Under the pieces are notes generated by a model. The model had not been told where the DNA came from and ran no database searches. It worked only from the letters and a program-made list of their open reading frames with translations. The translations under genes and the position numbers were made by a program. DNA of 64,000 nucleotides from Holdemanella sp. MSK.7.32 (GTDB lineage Bacteria > Bacillota_I > Bacilli_A > Erysipelotrichales > Erysipelotrichaceae): the NCBI RefSeq assembly GCF_024460475.1, contig NZ_JANFYN010000006.1, positions 1-64,000 on the forward strand, in the 5' to 3' direction. The first letter of the stretch is position 1; the number at the start of each line of letters is the position of its first letter. Shown here in pieces: positions 42,306-51,565 of this stretch.

Positions 42306-43262
42306 ATGTCCGAATGGATTGAACAAGATCACATGGATGAAAACCACTTGTATGTTCATTTGAAAAATCCAGAATTACTCGACCTATCCATTTTTGATCG
42401 ATTATCGAACGATGATTTTTGTCTGCCTTGTATGTTGACGAACGAAAAAACGGCATCGATGGTGTATGCGATAGAAGGCTATATTCCTTTACATGATTTT
42501 TTAAGTCAGTATGTGTTTGAAAAAGAAGAAGGCTATATATTCTTGCATCAGTTATTTGAACAAGCCATCGCATCCAATCGCAATAAACCAGTTCTATTTG
42601 ACCCAGACTACGTATTTGTCTCTAGTTTTGGAGACCGCTTTGCGTTTGTCGTGGTGCCCATTCAAATATCAAACTGGATGTTTCAAAAGGTTATGTCAGA
42701 AAAATGGGTGGAGTACATCGCAAAAACAATGCAGACTACAACCGCTTTTGAAATCCCTGGATTTTTATTGAAGTTTTTAAAGAGTGCTGAGTTTAGTTTA
42801 CCCAATCTTGTCTTAGGTCTGGATAATATACGAAATTTATATTATCCGAAAAAGTTTTCTTTCTTTAAAAACAAGAGAATGCAGACATTTAAAGTCAAAG
42901 AACCCATACAAGCTTTCCATAAAGAGAAGCCTGTTGAATCTGTTTTGGAAGAAAAAACACAGCTTTTACAAGTAAAAGTAGATTTTTATGCCTACCTATT
43001 ATGCGATCAGGAAAAATATGCATTGTGCAATGAAATCAATCTAGTGGGAAGAGCGATGGTATGTGATGTCCGTATACAGGATGCGAGTATATCTTTAAAA
43101 CATGCCAAGATCGTATGTGAAAATGATCGGTACTATATACAAGATCTAAAGAGTACGAATAAGACGTATCTGAACGAAAAAGAAGTGAAACGTAAGATGC
43201 GATTAAAAGATGGCATGACGATACGATTTGGTGATGTCGTGTGTGAATTTAAAGAACAATAG
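42306..43262 (+). CDS. FHA-domain protein with DUF6382-like N-terminus (T7SS locus)
   Basis: A 318-residue cytosolic protein. The N-terminal 190 residues resemble the DUF6382-type domain found beside FHA domains in Firmicutes secretion loci. The C-terminus (about 225-318) is an FHA domain: NLVGRAMVCDVRIQDASISLKHAKIVCE...DLKSTNKTYLNEKEV. FHA domains bind phosphothreonine. GGAGGTGATGAG precedes the ATG. It overlaps the kinase-like gene, opening the locus. Confidence 0.75.
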   Translation: MSEWIEQDHMDENHLYVHLKNPELLDLSIFDRLSNDDFCLPCMLTNEKTASMVYAIEGYIPLHDFLSQYVFEKEEGYIFLHQLFEQAIASNRNKPVLFDPDYVFVSSFGDRFAFVVVPIQISNWMFQKVMSEKWVEYIAKTMQTTTAFEIPGFLLKFLKSAEFSLPNLVLGLDNIRNLYYPKKFSFFKNKRMQTFKVKEPIQAFHKEKPVESVLEEKTQLLQVKVDFYAYLLCDQEKYALCNEINLVGRAMVCDVRIQDASISLKHAKIVCENDRYYIQDLKSTNKTYLNEKEVKRKMRLKDGMTIRFGDVVCEFKEQ

Positions 43263-44568
43263 ATATAAGGTCATACATACCTATAATGCCAATGTTTATC
43301 GTGTTATGGATGAATTGAGTACGTGTGTTTATATTTTAAAAATCTGTCCAGATTATGAAACAAAACGATATAAACATCAATTTAAAACAGAGATCAATGT
43401 GCTCTCTAACTTAAATTCGATCCATGTCCCTAGCTTGATCACTTGTTTTGAAGAAGACTTTGCACAATGTTTTGTCGAAACGTATATTCCAGGAATCAAC
43501 GCAAGACAATACTTTCAAAACCATCGTTGTTTATTCAAAAAGTATCGCTTGCTAATTGATGTTTTAAAAGTCCTGCAAGATCTGCATCAGATTGGCTATC
43601 TCTATATTGATTTAAAACTTGAAAATATTATTTATTATCAGAACCATTTTTATTTAATTGATTTTAACGCATGTATTGAAAATCACTCGCATGTGGCAGT
43701 GATGGCTTCAAAATCCAATTGTGCACCTGAATTATTAACATTGATTGAAAAAGATATTCGTTGTGATATCTATGCACTTGGTTCTTTGATTCAAGAACTT
43801 TTCGGCATAAGTATGATGCCCATAGTTCTTTTGTGTCATCAAAAACAAGAGCGAAGAATATCTCGATTATCCACATTTAAGAACTTGATTTTTATACATA
43901 TCATCATTCGAATCTTGCTTGTACTTTCTATATGTATTCTGTCTGTCTTCCGTACAAGTCCAAAAAGTGTCTTTGATGCGTACTACACCCATCATCAAAT
44001 TGCCTTATTTGAAAAAGCGTATAAAGAGTCTGATAAAAAAGATCGTTTATATACGTGGATCTCTAATGGATGGATCTTGGATGAAGTATATGTCAATGAA
44101 CAGGCATCTTTATTTTTAATGGAGGAGGCAATAGCGACAAAAGATGCTACTTTGATTCGATATGTATATGATCGTGTTTCTTTAGATAAATGGCCAGAGC
44201 TTCAAGCACTTGTGTTGGTGTATTTAAATCCGGATGCCACACATATTGATACGTGTATTGAGCTGGTTAATTCAAATAACTTGCTTCTAAAAGATAAATT
44301 GAACGTTTTAAATCAATGTCTTCAGTTTGGTTTGCATAAAGAAATTAAAATTTCGATTCAACCGATTAAAGAATGGATTGAAAGTATAAATCCAGAGACA
44401 TTAAAAACGTATCAAGCCGAATTTGAAAATTTAGGATGTAATTACTTGGAATATGTACTTTTATTACGAAATAAGGAGAGTGAAAATATGGAAATTCCAG
44501 TGGTTTTTATTGACAATTTAAAAAGTGAAAGATGGAAAGATCTTTATGAATTTTGGAGGAGCCTATGA
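43234..44568 (+). CDS. EssB/YukC-like membrane protein with a catalytically complete kinase domain
   Basis: About 444 residues: cytosolic protein-kinase fold (1-215), one transmembrane helix (about 220-242, FIHIIIRILLVLSICILSVF) and an all-helical outer domain of 200 residues. Size and layout match the T7SSb component EssB/YukC, whose kinase domain is normally dead. Here Lys in YILKICPD, Glu in KTEINVL, Asp/Lys/Asn in YIDLKLENI and Asp in LIDFNAC are all present; APEL follows. Start codon is uncertain (TTG 43228, GTG 43231, ATG 43234, GTG 43243) as it overlaps the FHA gene. Confidence 0.7.
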   Translation: MSCVNLKNNRYKVIHTYNANVYRVMDELSTCVYILKICPDYETKRYKHQFKTEINVLSNLNSIHVPSLITCFEEDFAQCFVETYIPGINARQYFQNHRCLFKKYRLLIDVLKVLQDLHQIGYLYIDLKLENIIYYQNHFYLIDFNACIENHSHVAVMASKSNCAPELLTLIEKDIRCDIYALGSLIQELFGISMMPIVLLCHQKQERRISRLSTFKNLIFIHIIIRILLVLSICILSVFRTSPKSVFDAYYTHHQIALFEKAYKESDKKDRLYTWISNGWILDEVYVNEQASLFLMEEAIATKDATLIRYVYDRVSLDKWPELQALVLVYLNPDATHIDTCIELVNSNNLLLKDKLNVLNQCLQFGLHKEIKISIQPIKEWIESINPETLKTYQAEFENLGCNYLEYVLLLRNKESENMEIPVVFIDNLKSERWKDLYEFWRSL

Positions 44569-46319
44569 TTGTTTCTCTACAAGATGTTGAATATACAGAT
44601 TTTATATATTGGCAGGAAACAGAAAGCTTTATAAATGGTGTGGCCTCTGCGACAGGAAATGTTGAGTTGTTCTTTGATGAAAAAGTGGATCGAGACTCTA
44701 GTTTAGTTATTTATGATGGCAAAGAAATTGATTTAAACCAAGAACATACTTTTATCGATATTCAAAAAGAAGGAATCACGCAGCTTGTATTTATTTTAAA
44801 AGATATAGATGGTTATGCTTTACAGGAAGGTGAAAAAACAATTCTATTAGATACGACAATACCAGATATTGTATTCAATGCAGGCAATCAAAATATCATA
44901 GATGTGCTTCCTTTAGAAGATAAAGAAACTATTCATGTAAAGATATTCGAACAAAATGTGAAAAGTATTGAGGTTTATTTAGATGATGAACAAATGGATT
45001 GTGAAGAACTTGAATTTGATGTGGATGTTACATCCAAAAATAAATCTTTACGAATAATCTGTACAGATATTGCACAAAATAAGTTGGAAAGAGAAATTAA
45101 AATTTTACCTATTGAATATCCTGAATGTTTATTAAATTCTGTCGTGTACACAAAAGAAAATCATTCTAATCTGCAATTTGAATCTGTATGTAAACAGGCT
45201 TTTAATCTGCATGTATATTGTGATGGTATATATTATTATTCACTCGATTTAGAAGACAAAAATAAAGTGTTGATTGATCATTCAAAAAATGGAAAGTATA
45301 CATTTGAGTTAGAACATAAAGAGTATCCACAATTTAAAAAAAGTATCGAAGGCTCTATTGAATATTCTAATATTTTGCCAATAGTCACATTAACTCCTTC
45401 AAGTAAGCTATCCAATGAGGATGTCATTGTGAAAGCAATCCGTAATGTATCTAAATTAGAAATAGGATATATAGATGTGGATCTCAATGGTATTAAAACG
45501 CGCTATGCGCTCAATGAAACGATTCGTTTACCAGCCATACAGAATCAGGATGTCATCTATTGTGTGAGTGCGTATGCCAAAGATATATATGGACATGAGG
45601 TAAGTGATCAAATTTATGTCCAAATCGATAAAAAAGCCCCTTCAAGTCAGTTGTTTATGAATAATGAAAGGGTTGTGGATCGCATGAATTTAAAGAAACA
45701 ACCCAGTCTAGAATACAAGTATGATGATGCAAATGCGTATATGCGGGTGGAATACTATTTAAATGATACTTTCATGGATATGGATTTTGAGAAAGTCTTT
45801 AATCGTATGATGAAAGATGATGTATTAAAAATTGTGACATATACAAATGATGTGCTGATGAACCTAGAAAAGAAAGAATATGAATTTGTATTTAGTCCCG
45901 ATAAAGAGATTGAAATGGTTTCAAAAAGTGAACAAGTTCTAGAAAAAGATGAAGTGGTTGAATTTGAACGTGTCTGGGTTGTAAATGAAGATAATGAAGT
46001 GGTCTTAAAAAAGAATACGAAACATATTCAAAAGGTTTCTAAGCCCAAAATTCACTATACGCGTAAAAAGAATAAGGTACAAATATGGTCTGAAGATAAG
46101 ATCGAGTATGTTTTAGTCAATGGTAAACGTGTACAGATTGAAAAAGATGTGGTGGGACATGATTTTGTCGAGATTTCGTTAAAAAAGAAAAAGACTTCAA
46201 TTGAGGTAAAGACAAAGCATCGCAAAGTATTAAAAAAAGAAGAAATCAAAAGGTCAGCTGTGAGAATCACCTCTATACAGAAAATAAGGATGTGGCTCAA
46301 ACAAATCTTTAAATTATGA
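44565..46319 (+). CDS. Large Ig-like multidomain protein inside the T7SS locus
   Basis: A 584-residue beta-rich protein without signal peptide or clear transmembrane helix. Repeated Ig-like segments are seen (for example IQLVFILKDIDGYAL, VKIFEQNVKSIEVYLDDEQMD, VIVKAIRNVSKLEIGYIDVDLNG, KKAPSSQLFMNNERV), ending in a very basic tail (about 500-584, many KKK). GGAGGA precedes the ATG. It lies between the EssB-like and EssC genes and overlaps EssC by 4 bp, the place where canonical loci hold other components. Function unknown; an assembly or adaptor role is inferred. Confidence 0.55.
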   Translation: MIVSLQDVEYTDFIYWQETESFINGVASATGNVELFFDEKVDRDSSLVIYDGKEIDLNQEHTFIDIQKEGITQLVFILKDIDGYALQEGEKTILLDTTIPDIVFNAGNQNIIDVLPLEDKETIHVKIFEQNVKSIEVYLDDEQMDCEELEFDVDVTSKNKSLRIICTDIAQNKLEREIKILPIEYPECLLNSVVYTKENHSNLQFESVCKQAFNLHVYCDGIYYYSLDLEDKNKVLIDHSKNGKYTFELEHKEYPQFKKSIEGSIEYSNILPIVTLTPSSKLSNEDVIVKAIRNVSKLEIGYIDVDLNGIKTRYALNETIRLPAIQNQDVIYCVSAYAKDIYGHEVSDQIYVQIDKKAPSSQLFMNNERVVDRMNLKKQPSLEYKYDDANAYMRVEYYLNDTFMDMDFEKVFNRMMKDDVLKIVTYTNDVLMNLEKKEYEFVFSPDKEIEMVSKSEQVLEKDEVVEFERVWVVNEDNEVVLKKNTKHIQKVSKPKIHYTRKKNKVQIWSEDKIEYVLVNGKRVQIEKDVVGHDFVEISLKKKKTSIEVKTKHRKVLKKEEIKRSAVRITSIQKIRMWLKQIFKL

Positions 46320-49300
46320 TCAAACTATGGGTATACACAGACAAATCCTGCCACTACTTTGATTTGAACTGCGCAAAGTCATTTTCAAAGTACTTCTTTG
46401 AAAAAAGAAGGAATGGTGTGTGTATCGTATGGAATCAATCTAAAAAAATATTGAGATATGGCGAATCGTGTATTCTAGGTGAAGTTTTATTTTATTTAGA
46501 AGAAATAGAAAGTACAATGTGCCATTTTCCAATTTCTAAAAAGATAAAGGTTGGAAGAAGTGAAGCATGTGATATTCAATTATGTACAAATGGAGTGTCT
46601 AGGTATCATTTTCAAATTGAAGAAGGTGTATTACAGGATTTTGATAGTTTGAACGGTACGTATGTCAATTCGAAACGAGTTAAAAGATGCAGCCTTTGTA
46701 TGCAGGATGAAATTGTGTTTGCGAACATTCGCATGATTTATTTTAAAAACTATGTGCTTTTGGATATGGTCAATAATCCTTATAGTAATGTAGAGCTAGA
46801 TTGTAAAAATGCAGTATATTATCCGTCCTGTTTAAATGTTGAAATGCCAAAGGTTCAAAAATTTGATATTCAGATGCCACAAATTATGCGTACAGTTCAA
46901 AAACAAAGTCTTTTTAGTGCGATAGGACCGAGTTGTATGATCGCAAGTTCTGGTTTTATCTCGTCCATTTTGATTGGGTATCTTCAAAAACAAAGAATAG
47001 AATCACTCTTCACAAGTATGATCAGCTCTTTGACAATGGCATTTACTTTTATGGTGTATGGCCTTTACAACCGGAATTATCAATACAAATTAAGTGTAAA
47101 AGAGAGCACAAAAAGTATCGATATGTATAATGCCTACATAGAGAAGATGTATGAAAAGGGTGTTATATCTAAAGGTACATTTAAAAAGCAGATGGATGAA
47201 TATATTACTAAATATATAGATACATATCAACACGAAAACAGAGATGTGATCTATGTCGGGTGTGCATACAATGCGTGGTGCAAAATAAGTTATCGTGAAG
47301 TTTCGTATGAATATGCACTTGATGAGTTGATGCAGAAAAGAGAACAGTTAATTTCAAATTTAAATCAATTTGTACAAGTTCCTATATTTTTGAGACATGG
47401 AGAGGTTTGTTGGATTCAAGGCGATGTGAAGGCAAGTATTATTTTATTTGAAAATTATTTGTGGTATTCCAAACAAAAACGTAAATGGGTATGGCTTCAA
47501 CAGTTTGATGGAATGAAACAAATTCTTTTAAATCCCTATTGTGCTATTTGTGAAAAAATCGATACCGATACAATTGTCGTTGATGTAGAAGGAAAATATC
47601 TTCCTAAGTCGTATTATTGTTTGATTTATGTGGGGAACCAAAAACCATCTTTCCATTATGACTACCAAATTGAAACAATTGCGATAACAGAATTAAGCTT
47701 AGATCGAAAACGGTTTGTATTGCGGAATGAAGATTCAAATTTCTATGATCAACTAATCAAAATAGGTCCTATTCGAAAATCTGAGTATGTAATGAAAGTT
47801 CCCGTAGGTATTGATGAGTCCCAACAAATTGTTGTTATGGATTTTCAAGAGTATGGGCCTCATGGCTTAGTTGCAGGAATGACAGGTTTTGGCAAGAGTG
47901 AATTTATTAGTTTTCTTTTGATGATGCTGATATGGCATAATACACCTCAACAATTTCAATATGTATTGATCGATTTTAAGGGCGGTGCCTTTGGACAACC
48001 CTTTTATGAATTTGCGCATTGTGCAGGAATTGTGACCAATTTAGATGCACAATCTATGGAACGTTTCTTTCAGAGCATGAATTATGAATTGGAGAAAAGG
48101 CAACGCTTGTTCTTAAAAGAAAAAGTATCGGATATTCATTCCTACAATAAGATCCATACAATGTCACATTTATGGATCTTTGTGGATGAATTTGCCCAAT
48201 TGAAAATGCGATTTCCACAATTTATGTCACAACTGCAGGAAATTGCACGAATTGGAAGATCACTAGGCATCCATTTGGTTTTAAGCACACAAAAACCTTC
48301 TGGCATCATTGATGATCAAGTTTGGTCCAATACAACTTGGCGAGCTTGTTTTCATGTGAGTAGTATACAAGATAGTCGTGAAATGCTTCAAAATGAAATG
48401 GCGTATCATTTAAAAAATCCAGGTGATATGATTCTTCAACACCAACAAAAGAATCAATCTTGTCGAAGTTTTTATTTACAAAGTTCAATAGATGAAATAT
48501 GTTGGCGTGAAATCAACGAGAAAAAGGAAGTACTGCATTCAAAACATCATGCGGGTAAGCGTGTCATGGATGTATTAAAGGATCAAATTCATGATTTAAA
48601 GGAAGTAAGAGAATGGGTGTTATTACCGAAAGACATTCCGGAACATGTATTTGGTGTGTTAGATCTTCCTTTTGAACAAAAACAATGTGAAATTGAATTT
48701 ATGTCAATACAGTTGTTTTATACAAAAAGTCTAGATATTGTATATCGTTTGATCAAGTATTTTGAAAATGAAACAATCTATGTCTATGGAACAAATATGT
48801 TGGATTCCTATGTTGATTTTAGTTTCTTTCAATCTCGCTATTTTTCAAAGATTCATGAAGGTGTTTGTATCATTTTTGAAGATGAGAATTTGGATCTTTC
48901 TGAATTGGATGAACGTGTAATTTCGTTTGTGGTTACGAATAATGAAAATACAAATTTTAAATGGATCTTAAATAAGTATGTATTTGATATAGAGAGTTTA
49001 GATGATAAACGGATATTTTTTGACACCTACCATCTGCCTTCGTATCTAAATATGACGCTGTATCACAATACATATGTTGAAATTTTATATCGAAAGATAA
49101 AAGAAACAAATCTTAAATCAAGAGCTACAAAATCGATGATATTCAATAAGGATAAAAATTGTATTGGTTTTGAATGTAAAGGTGATCGACCGGTTTTTAT
49201 GGATGAAACAAAAAAGTTGTTCATTTTATATATGCATACGGATTATGTACATGAAGTAAATCGTATATGTGAGAGTTTAGCACATTTAAAAATTACGAGT

Positions 49301-49516
49301 GATTGGCATCAAGAGAGTGATGTATATGTCGTGTGTGTAGATGTTAGTTTATTGAATGAGGATGCATTTCAAAAGAAACTATACAATGCTCAAATTGTAT
49401 GGGTTGGTTATGGTTTAAAAGAATATGGATATATGTTAAAGCGAAAGCTTCCATATGAACATTTTGATTGTGTCTTTTTTAAAGATCAAAATGAAGGGGT
49501 TGGTATTTGTGAATGA
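46316..49516 (+). CDS. essC: EssC-like T7SS ATPase (FHA, membrane, FtsK/SpoIIIE)
   Basis: A 1066-residue motor. An N-terminal FHA domain (about 75-150; KVGRSEACDIQLCTNGVSRYHF, NGTYVNSKRV), two membrane helices (about 205-250), then an FtsK/SpoIIIE ATPase with Walker A GMTGFGKSEF (about 520) and Walker B LWIFVDEFAQL (about 619). The remaining 350 residues are a degenerate second ATPase domain without Walker A. It is shorter than S. aureus EssC (about 1480 residues). It is co-transcribed with the preceding gene via a 4-bp overlap. Confidence 0.85.
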   Translation: MIKLWVYTDKSCHYFDLNCAKSFSKYFFEKRRNGVCIVWNQSKKILRYGESCILGEVLFYLEEIESTMCHFPISKKIKVGRSEACDIQLCTNGVSRYHFQIEEGVLQDFDSLNGTYVNSKRVKRCSLCMQDEIVFANIRMIYFKNYVLLDMVNNPYSNVELDCKNAVYYPSCLNVEMPKVQKFDIQMPQIMRTVQKQSLFSAIGPSCMIASSGFISSILIGYLQKQRIESLFTSMISSLTMAFTFMVYGLYNRNYQYKLSVKESTKSIDMYNAYIEKMYEKGVISKGTFKKQMDEYITKYIDTYQHENRDVIYVGCAYNAWCKISYREVSYEYALDELMQKREQLISNLNQFVQVPIFLRHGEVCWIQGDVKASIILFENYLWYSKQKRKWVWLQQFDGMKQILLNPYCAICEKIDTDTIVVDVEGKYLPKSYYCLIYVGNQKPSFHYDYQIETIAITELSLDRKRFVLRNEDSNFYDQLIKIGPIRKSEYVMKVPVGIDESQQIVVMDFQEYGPHGLVAGMTGFGKSEFISFLLMMLIWHNTPQQFQYVLIDFKGGAFGQPFYEFAHCAGIVTNLDAQSMERFFQSMNYELEKRQRLFLKEKVSDIHSYNKIHTMSHLWIFVDEFAQLKMRFPQFMSQLQEIARIGRSLGIHLVLSTQKPSGIIDDQVWSNTTWRACFHVSSIQDSREMLQNEMAYHLKNPGDMILQHQQKNQSCRSFYLQSSIDEICWREINEKKEVLHSKHHAGKRVMDVLKDQIHDLKEVREWVLLPKDIPEHVFGVLDLPFEQKQCEIEFMSIQLFYTKSLDIVYRLIKYFENETIYVYGTNMLDSYVDFSFFQSRYFSKIHEGVCIIFEDENLDLSELDERVISFVVTNNENTNFKWILNKYVFDIESLDDKRIFFDTYHLPSYLNMTLYHNTYVEILYRKIKETNLKSRATKSMIFNKDKNCIGFECKGDRPVFMDETKKLFILYMHTDYVHEVNRICESLAHLKITSDWHQESDVYVVCVDVSLLNEDAFQKKLYNAQIVWVGYGLKEYGYMLKRKLPYEHFDCVFFKDQNEGVGICE

Positions 49517-49715
49517 GGTTGGTATATATTTGTCACTTGATCTAAGAATGGTATATGTATCTCAATTGTATGTTGTAAAAATGTTTTTGAATGAGTTTTT
49601 AGGTTATGAAATACAGTATGTGTTTAATGTGACAGGAAATTATTTTTTAGCTTTAAATAAAACGTTTCAAGAAAATCAAATCGCTTATGGCGATATCTTA
49701 ATCTATGGGAGGTAA
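49509..49715 (+). CDS. YukD/EsaB-like small protein
   Basis: A 68-residue protein of ubiquitin-like length, ending in a typical tail (QENQIAYGDILIYGR, compare GDxLxI in YukD/EsaB). The GTG at 49509 has AAGGGG 9 nt upstream; an ATG at 49491 is an alternative. It overlaps the EssC 3' end by 8 bp and precedes the first WXG100 gene by 2 bp. In other T7SSb systems YukD/EsaB is needed for secretion. Confidence 0.6.
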   Translation: MNEVGIYLSLDLRMVYVSQLYVVKMFLNEFLGYEIQYVFNVTGNYFLALNKTFQENQIAYGDILIYGR

Positions 49716-49717
49716 AA

Positions 49718-50011
49718 ATGAAAATATCAGTGGATTATTCTGAAGTATATCAAGCAAGTGTCTATGTAAAAAACAAAGCGGATAGCTATAATGATCTAAT
49801 TCAGAATCTTTATAAAAAAGTGGAGCAGATGCAAAGTATCTGGCAGGGTGTAGATCATTTAGCTTTTCAAAATCAGCTAGAAGAATTTAGACCTTCATTA
49901 AATGAAATGTATCAAGTGATTCAAGAATACAGCAATGTATTGAAGCAGACAGCTTCGGTTTATGAACAGCTTCAACAAGATCGTGTTGCACAAGCTAGAT
50001 TGTTGTTGTAG
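49718..50011 (+). CDS. WXG100-family protein (EsxA-like), first copy
   Basis: A 97-residue helical hairpin with the WXG turn as IWQG (about residue 43-45), flanking helices of typical length, and a C-terminal YEQLQQDRV-type region near a YxxxD/E secretion signal. GGGAGG precedes the ATG. These proteins form heterodimers and are secreted by the EssC machine. Confidence 0.85.
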   Translation: MKISVDYSEVYQASVYVKNKADSYNDLIQNLYKKVEQMQSIWQGVDHLAFQNQLEEFRPSLNEMYQVIQEYSNVLKQTASVYEQLQQDRVAQARLLL

Positions 50012-50023
50012 AAGGAGAAAAGT

Positions 50024-50308
50024 ATGGCACAAATTCAAATATCAAGTGAAGATGTAATGGCATATTCTAAGCAGGTGGATGCGTATGCCAATGAGATTCG
50101 AACTGTATTTAACGAAATTGAATCCAGAATGTATTATGTGGAATCTATTTGGCAATCTCCAGCTTCGAAATACTTTATGGAACAATTTCAAACGTTGAAT
50201 CCAGCAATGATGTCGTATTTAGATACGTTAGCACGCTTTTCTACGTACTTACATCAAACCGCAAATCTATATCAGGAAAACGAACAATCTTTGATGCGTT
50301 ATGAATGA
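50024..50308 (+). CDS. WXG100-family protein, second copy (WQS variant)
   Basis: A 94-residue helical hairpin; the turn reads IWQSPAS, with serine replacing glycine of WXG. C-terminal tail LYQENEQSLMRYE. AAGGAG precedes the ATG. Probably pairs with the preceding protein, like EsxA/EsxB. It overlaps the small ORF at 50301. Confidence 0.8.
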   Translation: MAQIQISSEDVMAYSKQVDAYANEIRTVFNEIESRMYYVESIWQSPASKYFMEQFQTLNPAMMSYLDTLARFSTYLHQTANLYQENEQSLMRYE

Positions 50309-50474
50309 GATAAATTTCTACAATGCCTTGTCTAGTGATTTAAGTGCGTTGTTAAATCAGACAAAAAATATTGTATCGAATGAAGAGTTTGTCTATGTGA
50401 ATCAAAAGGTCAGTCGAATTCAATATTTGATTCAAATTCAGATGCAGGGGATTATGAATCGTGAACGGCGATAG
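50301..50474 (+). CDS. Small 57-residue protein between WXG100 and the candidate substrate
   Basis: Reads MNEINFYNALSSDLSALL then NQTKNIVSNEEF and ends in QGIMNRERR. It starts inside the stop region of the second WXG100 gene and overlaps the next gene start by 14 bp, so it is tightly coupled. Helical, soluble, no motif recognised. Possibly a chaperone or a targeting partner of the substrate encoded next. Confidence 0.6.
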   Translation: MNEINFYNALSSDLSALLNQTKNIVSNEEFVYVNQKVSRIQYLIQIQMQGIMNRERR

Positions 50475-51255
50475 TATAGCTTGTCAAAATCTAAGTCTTG
50501 AATATAAGGCGCTCGCTTCTAGGCCTCTATCTTCAAAAGATCCGACAATTAATGAAAGGCAATATCGCATCGCAAAAGAAATAATGGATATTGCGAATTA
50601 TTTATCGAAGAGTGCATCTTTAATTGAGTCTTGCGAGCACAAACAAAGTGCTTGGAAACCTGGAAAGGTGAATTTGATCAAGTATACAAACTTGAATTTA
50701 GTTTCACAATTGACAAAACAGAGTCGCTATTCGTATGGTTCAGTTCGCTATACAAAGTCATTTAAAGAATGGAATAAAAATTACACAAAGCCTTATTTCC
50801 ATGTAGGGGCCGATGCCACACTTCTTGATGGAGAAATTAAATCGAGTATTAGTGCAAGAATATGGAAGAACAAGAAATTTGATCCGCGTATAGTATTAAA
50901 TGCCGAGTCAAGTCTAGCGTTATTATCTTCTACAGTAAATGCGCGTATTGGAAATTCAAAAGTTTATGCGAGCGCTCGAGCAACAGGGCAAGTTGGTGTT
51001 GCGTATGCGACTTGTAAAGCTGCTTTTTCTAGGAAAGAACAGTCGTTTGAAGCTGGAGTTGGTGTTGCAGCCTTACGCGGCGAAACACGTTGTGTATTGA
51101 ACATTCTTGGGGCGAAAGTCACTTTAACGGCACAAGGAAGTGTAGGTAGTGCAGAGGCTAATTTCTCTTATCATTTTTCTAGCAGGGAGTGGGAAATCGG
51201 CTCAAAACTTGGCTTTATTGCGGGACTGGGCTTTAAAATCAACGTAAGTTATTAG
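50461..51255 (+). CDS. Candidate T7SS substrate or effector with glycine/alanine beta-repeat C-terminus
   Basis: A 264-residue protein starting at GTG. Helical N-terminus (1-65, QYRIAKEIMDIANYLSKSASLI) and then a long beta-rich region with alternating small residues (SARATGQVGVAYATCKAAF, GVGVAALRGETRCVLNI, GSVGSAEANFSYHF, GFIAGLGFKINVSY). This resembles domains seen in polymorphic toxins exported by T7SS, but no catalytic motif was recognised. It is the last large gene before DUF4176. Confidence 0.5.
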   Translation: MNGDSIACQNLSLEYKALASRPLSSKDPTINERQYRIAKEIMDIANYLSKSASLIESCEHKQSAWKPGKVNLIKYTNLNLVSQLTKQSRYSYGSVRYTKSFKEWNKNYTKPYFHVGADATLLDGEIKSSISARIWKNKKFDPRIVLNAESSLALLSSTVNARIGNSKVYASARATGQVGVAYATCKAAFSRKEQSFEAGVGVAALRGETRCVLNILGAKVTLTAQGSVGSAEANFSYHFSSREWEIGSKLGFIAGLGFKINVSY

Positions 51256-51267
51256 AAAGGAGTCGGC

Positions 51268-51540
51268 ATGAAAGATTTATTACCGATTGGTAGTGTTGTC
51301 ACTTTAAAAGAGGGGACAAAGAAATTAATGATCATGGGGCGTCTTCAACAAAATATGAAGACAAAAAAACTCTATGATTATGCGGGATGTTTATGGCCAG
51401 AAGGCTATATGGATAAGGAGCATTGTTACGTATTTGATCATGAGGATATAGATTGTTTATTCTATATAGGGTTACAGGATATAGAAGAATTTAATTTTCG
51501 GTTTGAACTGGATGAAATGATGAAAAAAATGGGCCACTAG
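51268..51540 (+). CDS. DUF4176-family protein
   Basis: A 90-residue protein beginning LLPIGSVVTLKEGTKKLMIMGR, then YDYAGCLWPEGYM, FDHEDI and LFYIGLQD, the pattern of DUF4176, which is repeatedly found next to T7SSb substrates. AAAGGAG precedes the ATG. Its 3' end is followed by a terminator, closing the secretion locus. Role unknown, perhaps immunity or chaperone. Confidence 0.8.
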   Translation: MKDLLPIGSVVTLKEGTKKLMIMGRLQQNMKTKKLYDYAGCLWPEGYMDKEHCYVFDHEDIDCLFYIGLQDIEEFNFRFELDEMMKKMGH

Positions 51541-51565
51541 ACTATTGTCTAATGGCCTTTTGTTT
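51532..51565 (+). terminator. Terminator of the T7SS locus
   Basis: GGCCACTAGAC (51532-51542) with GTCTAATGGCC (51547-51557), one mismatch, then a T-rich run; the stop codon is in the stem. Confidence 0.75.
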
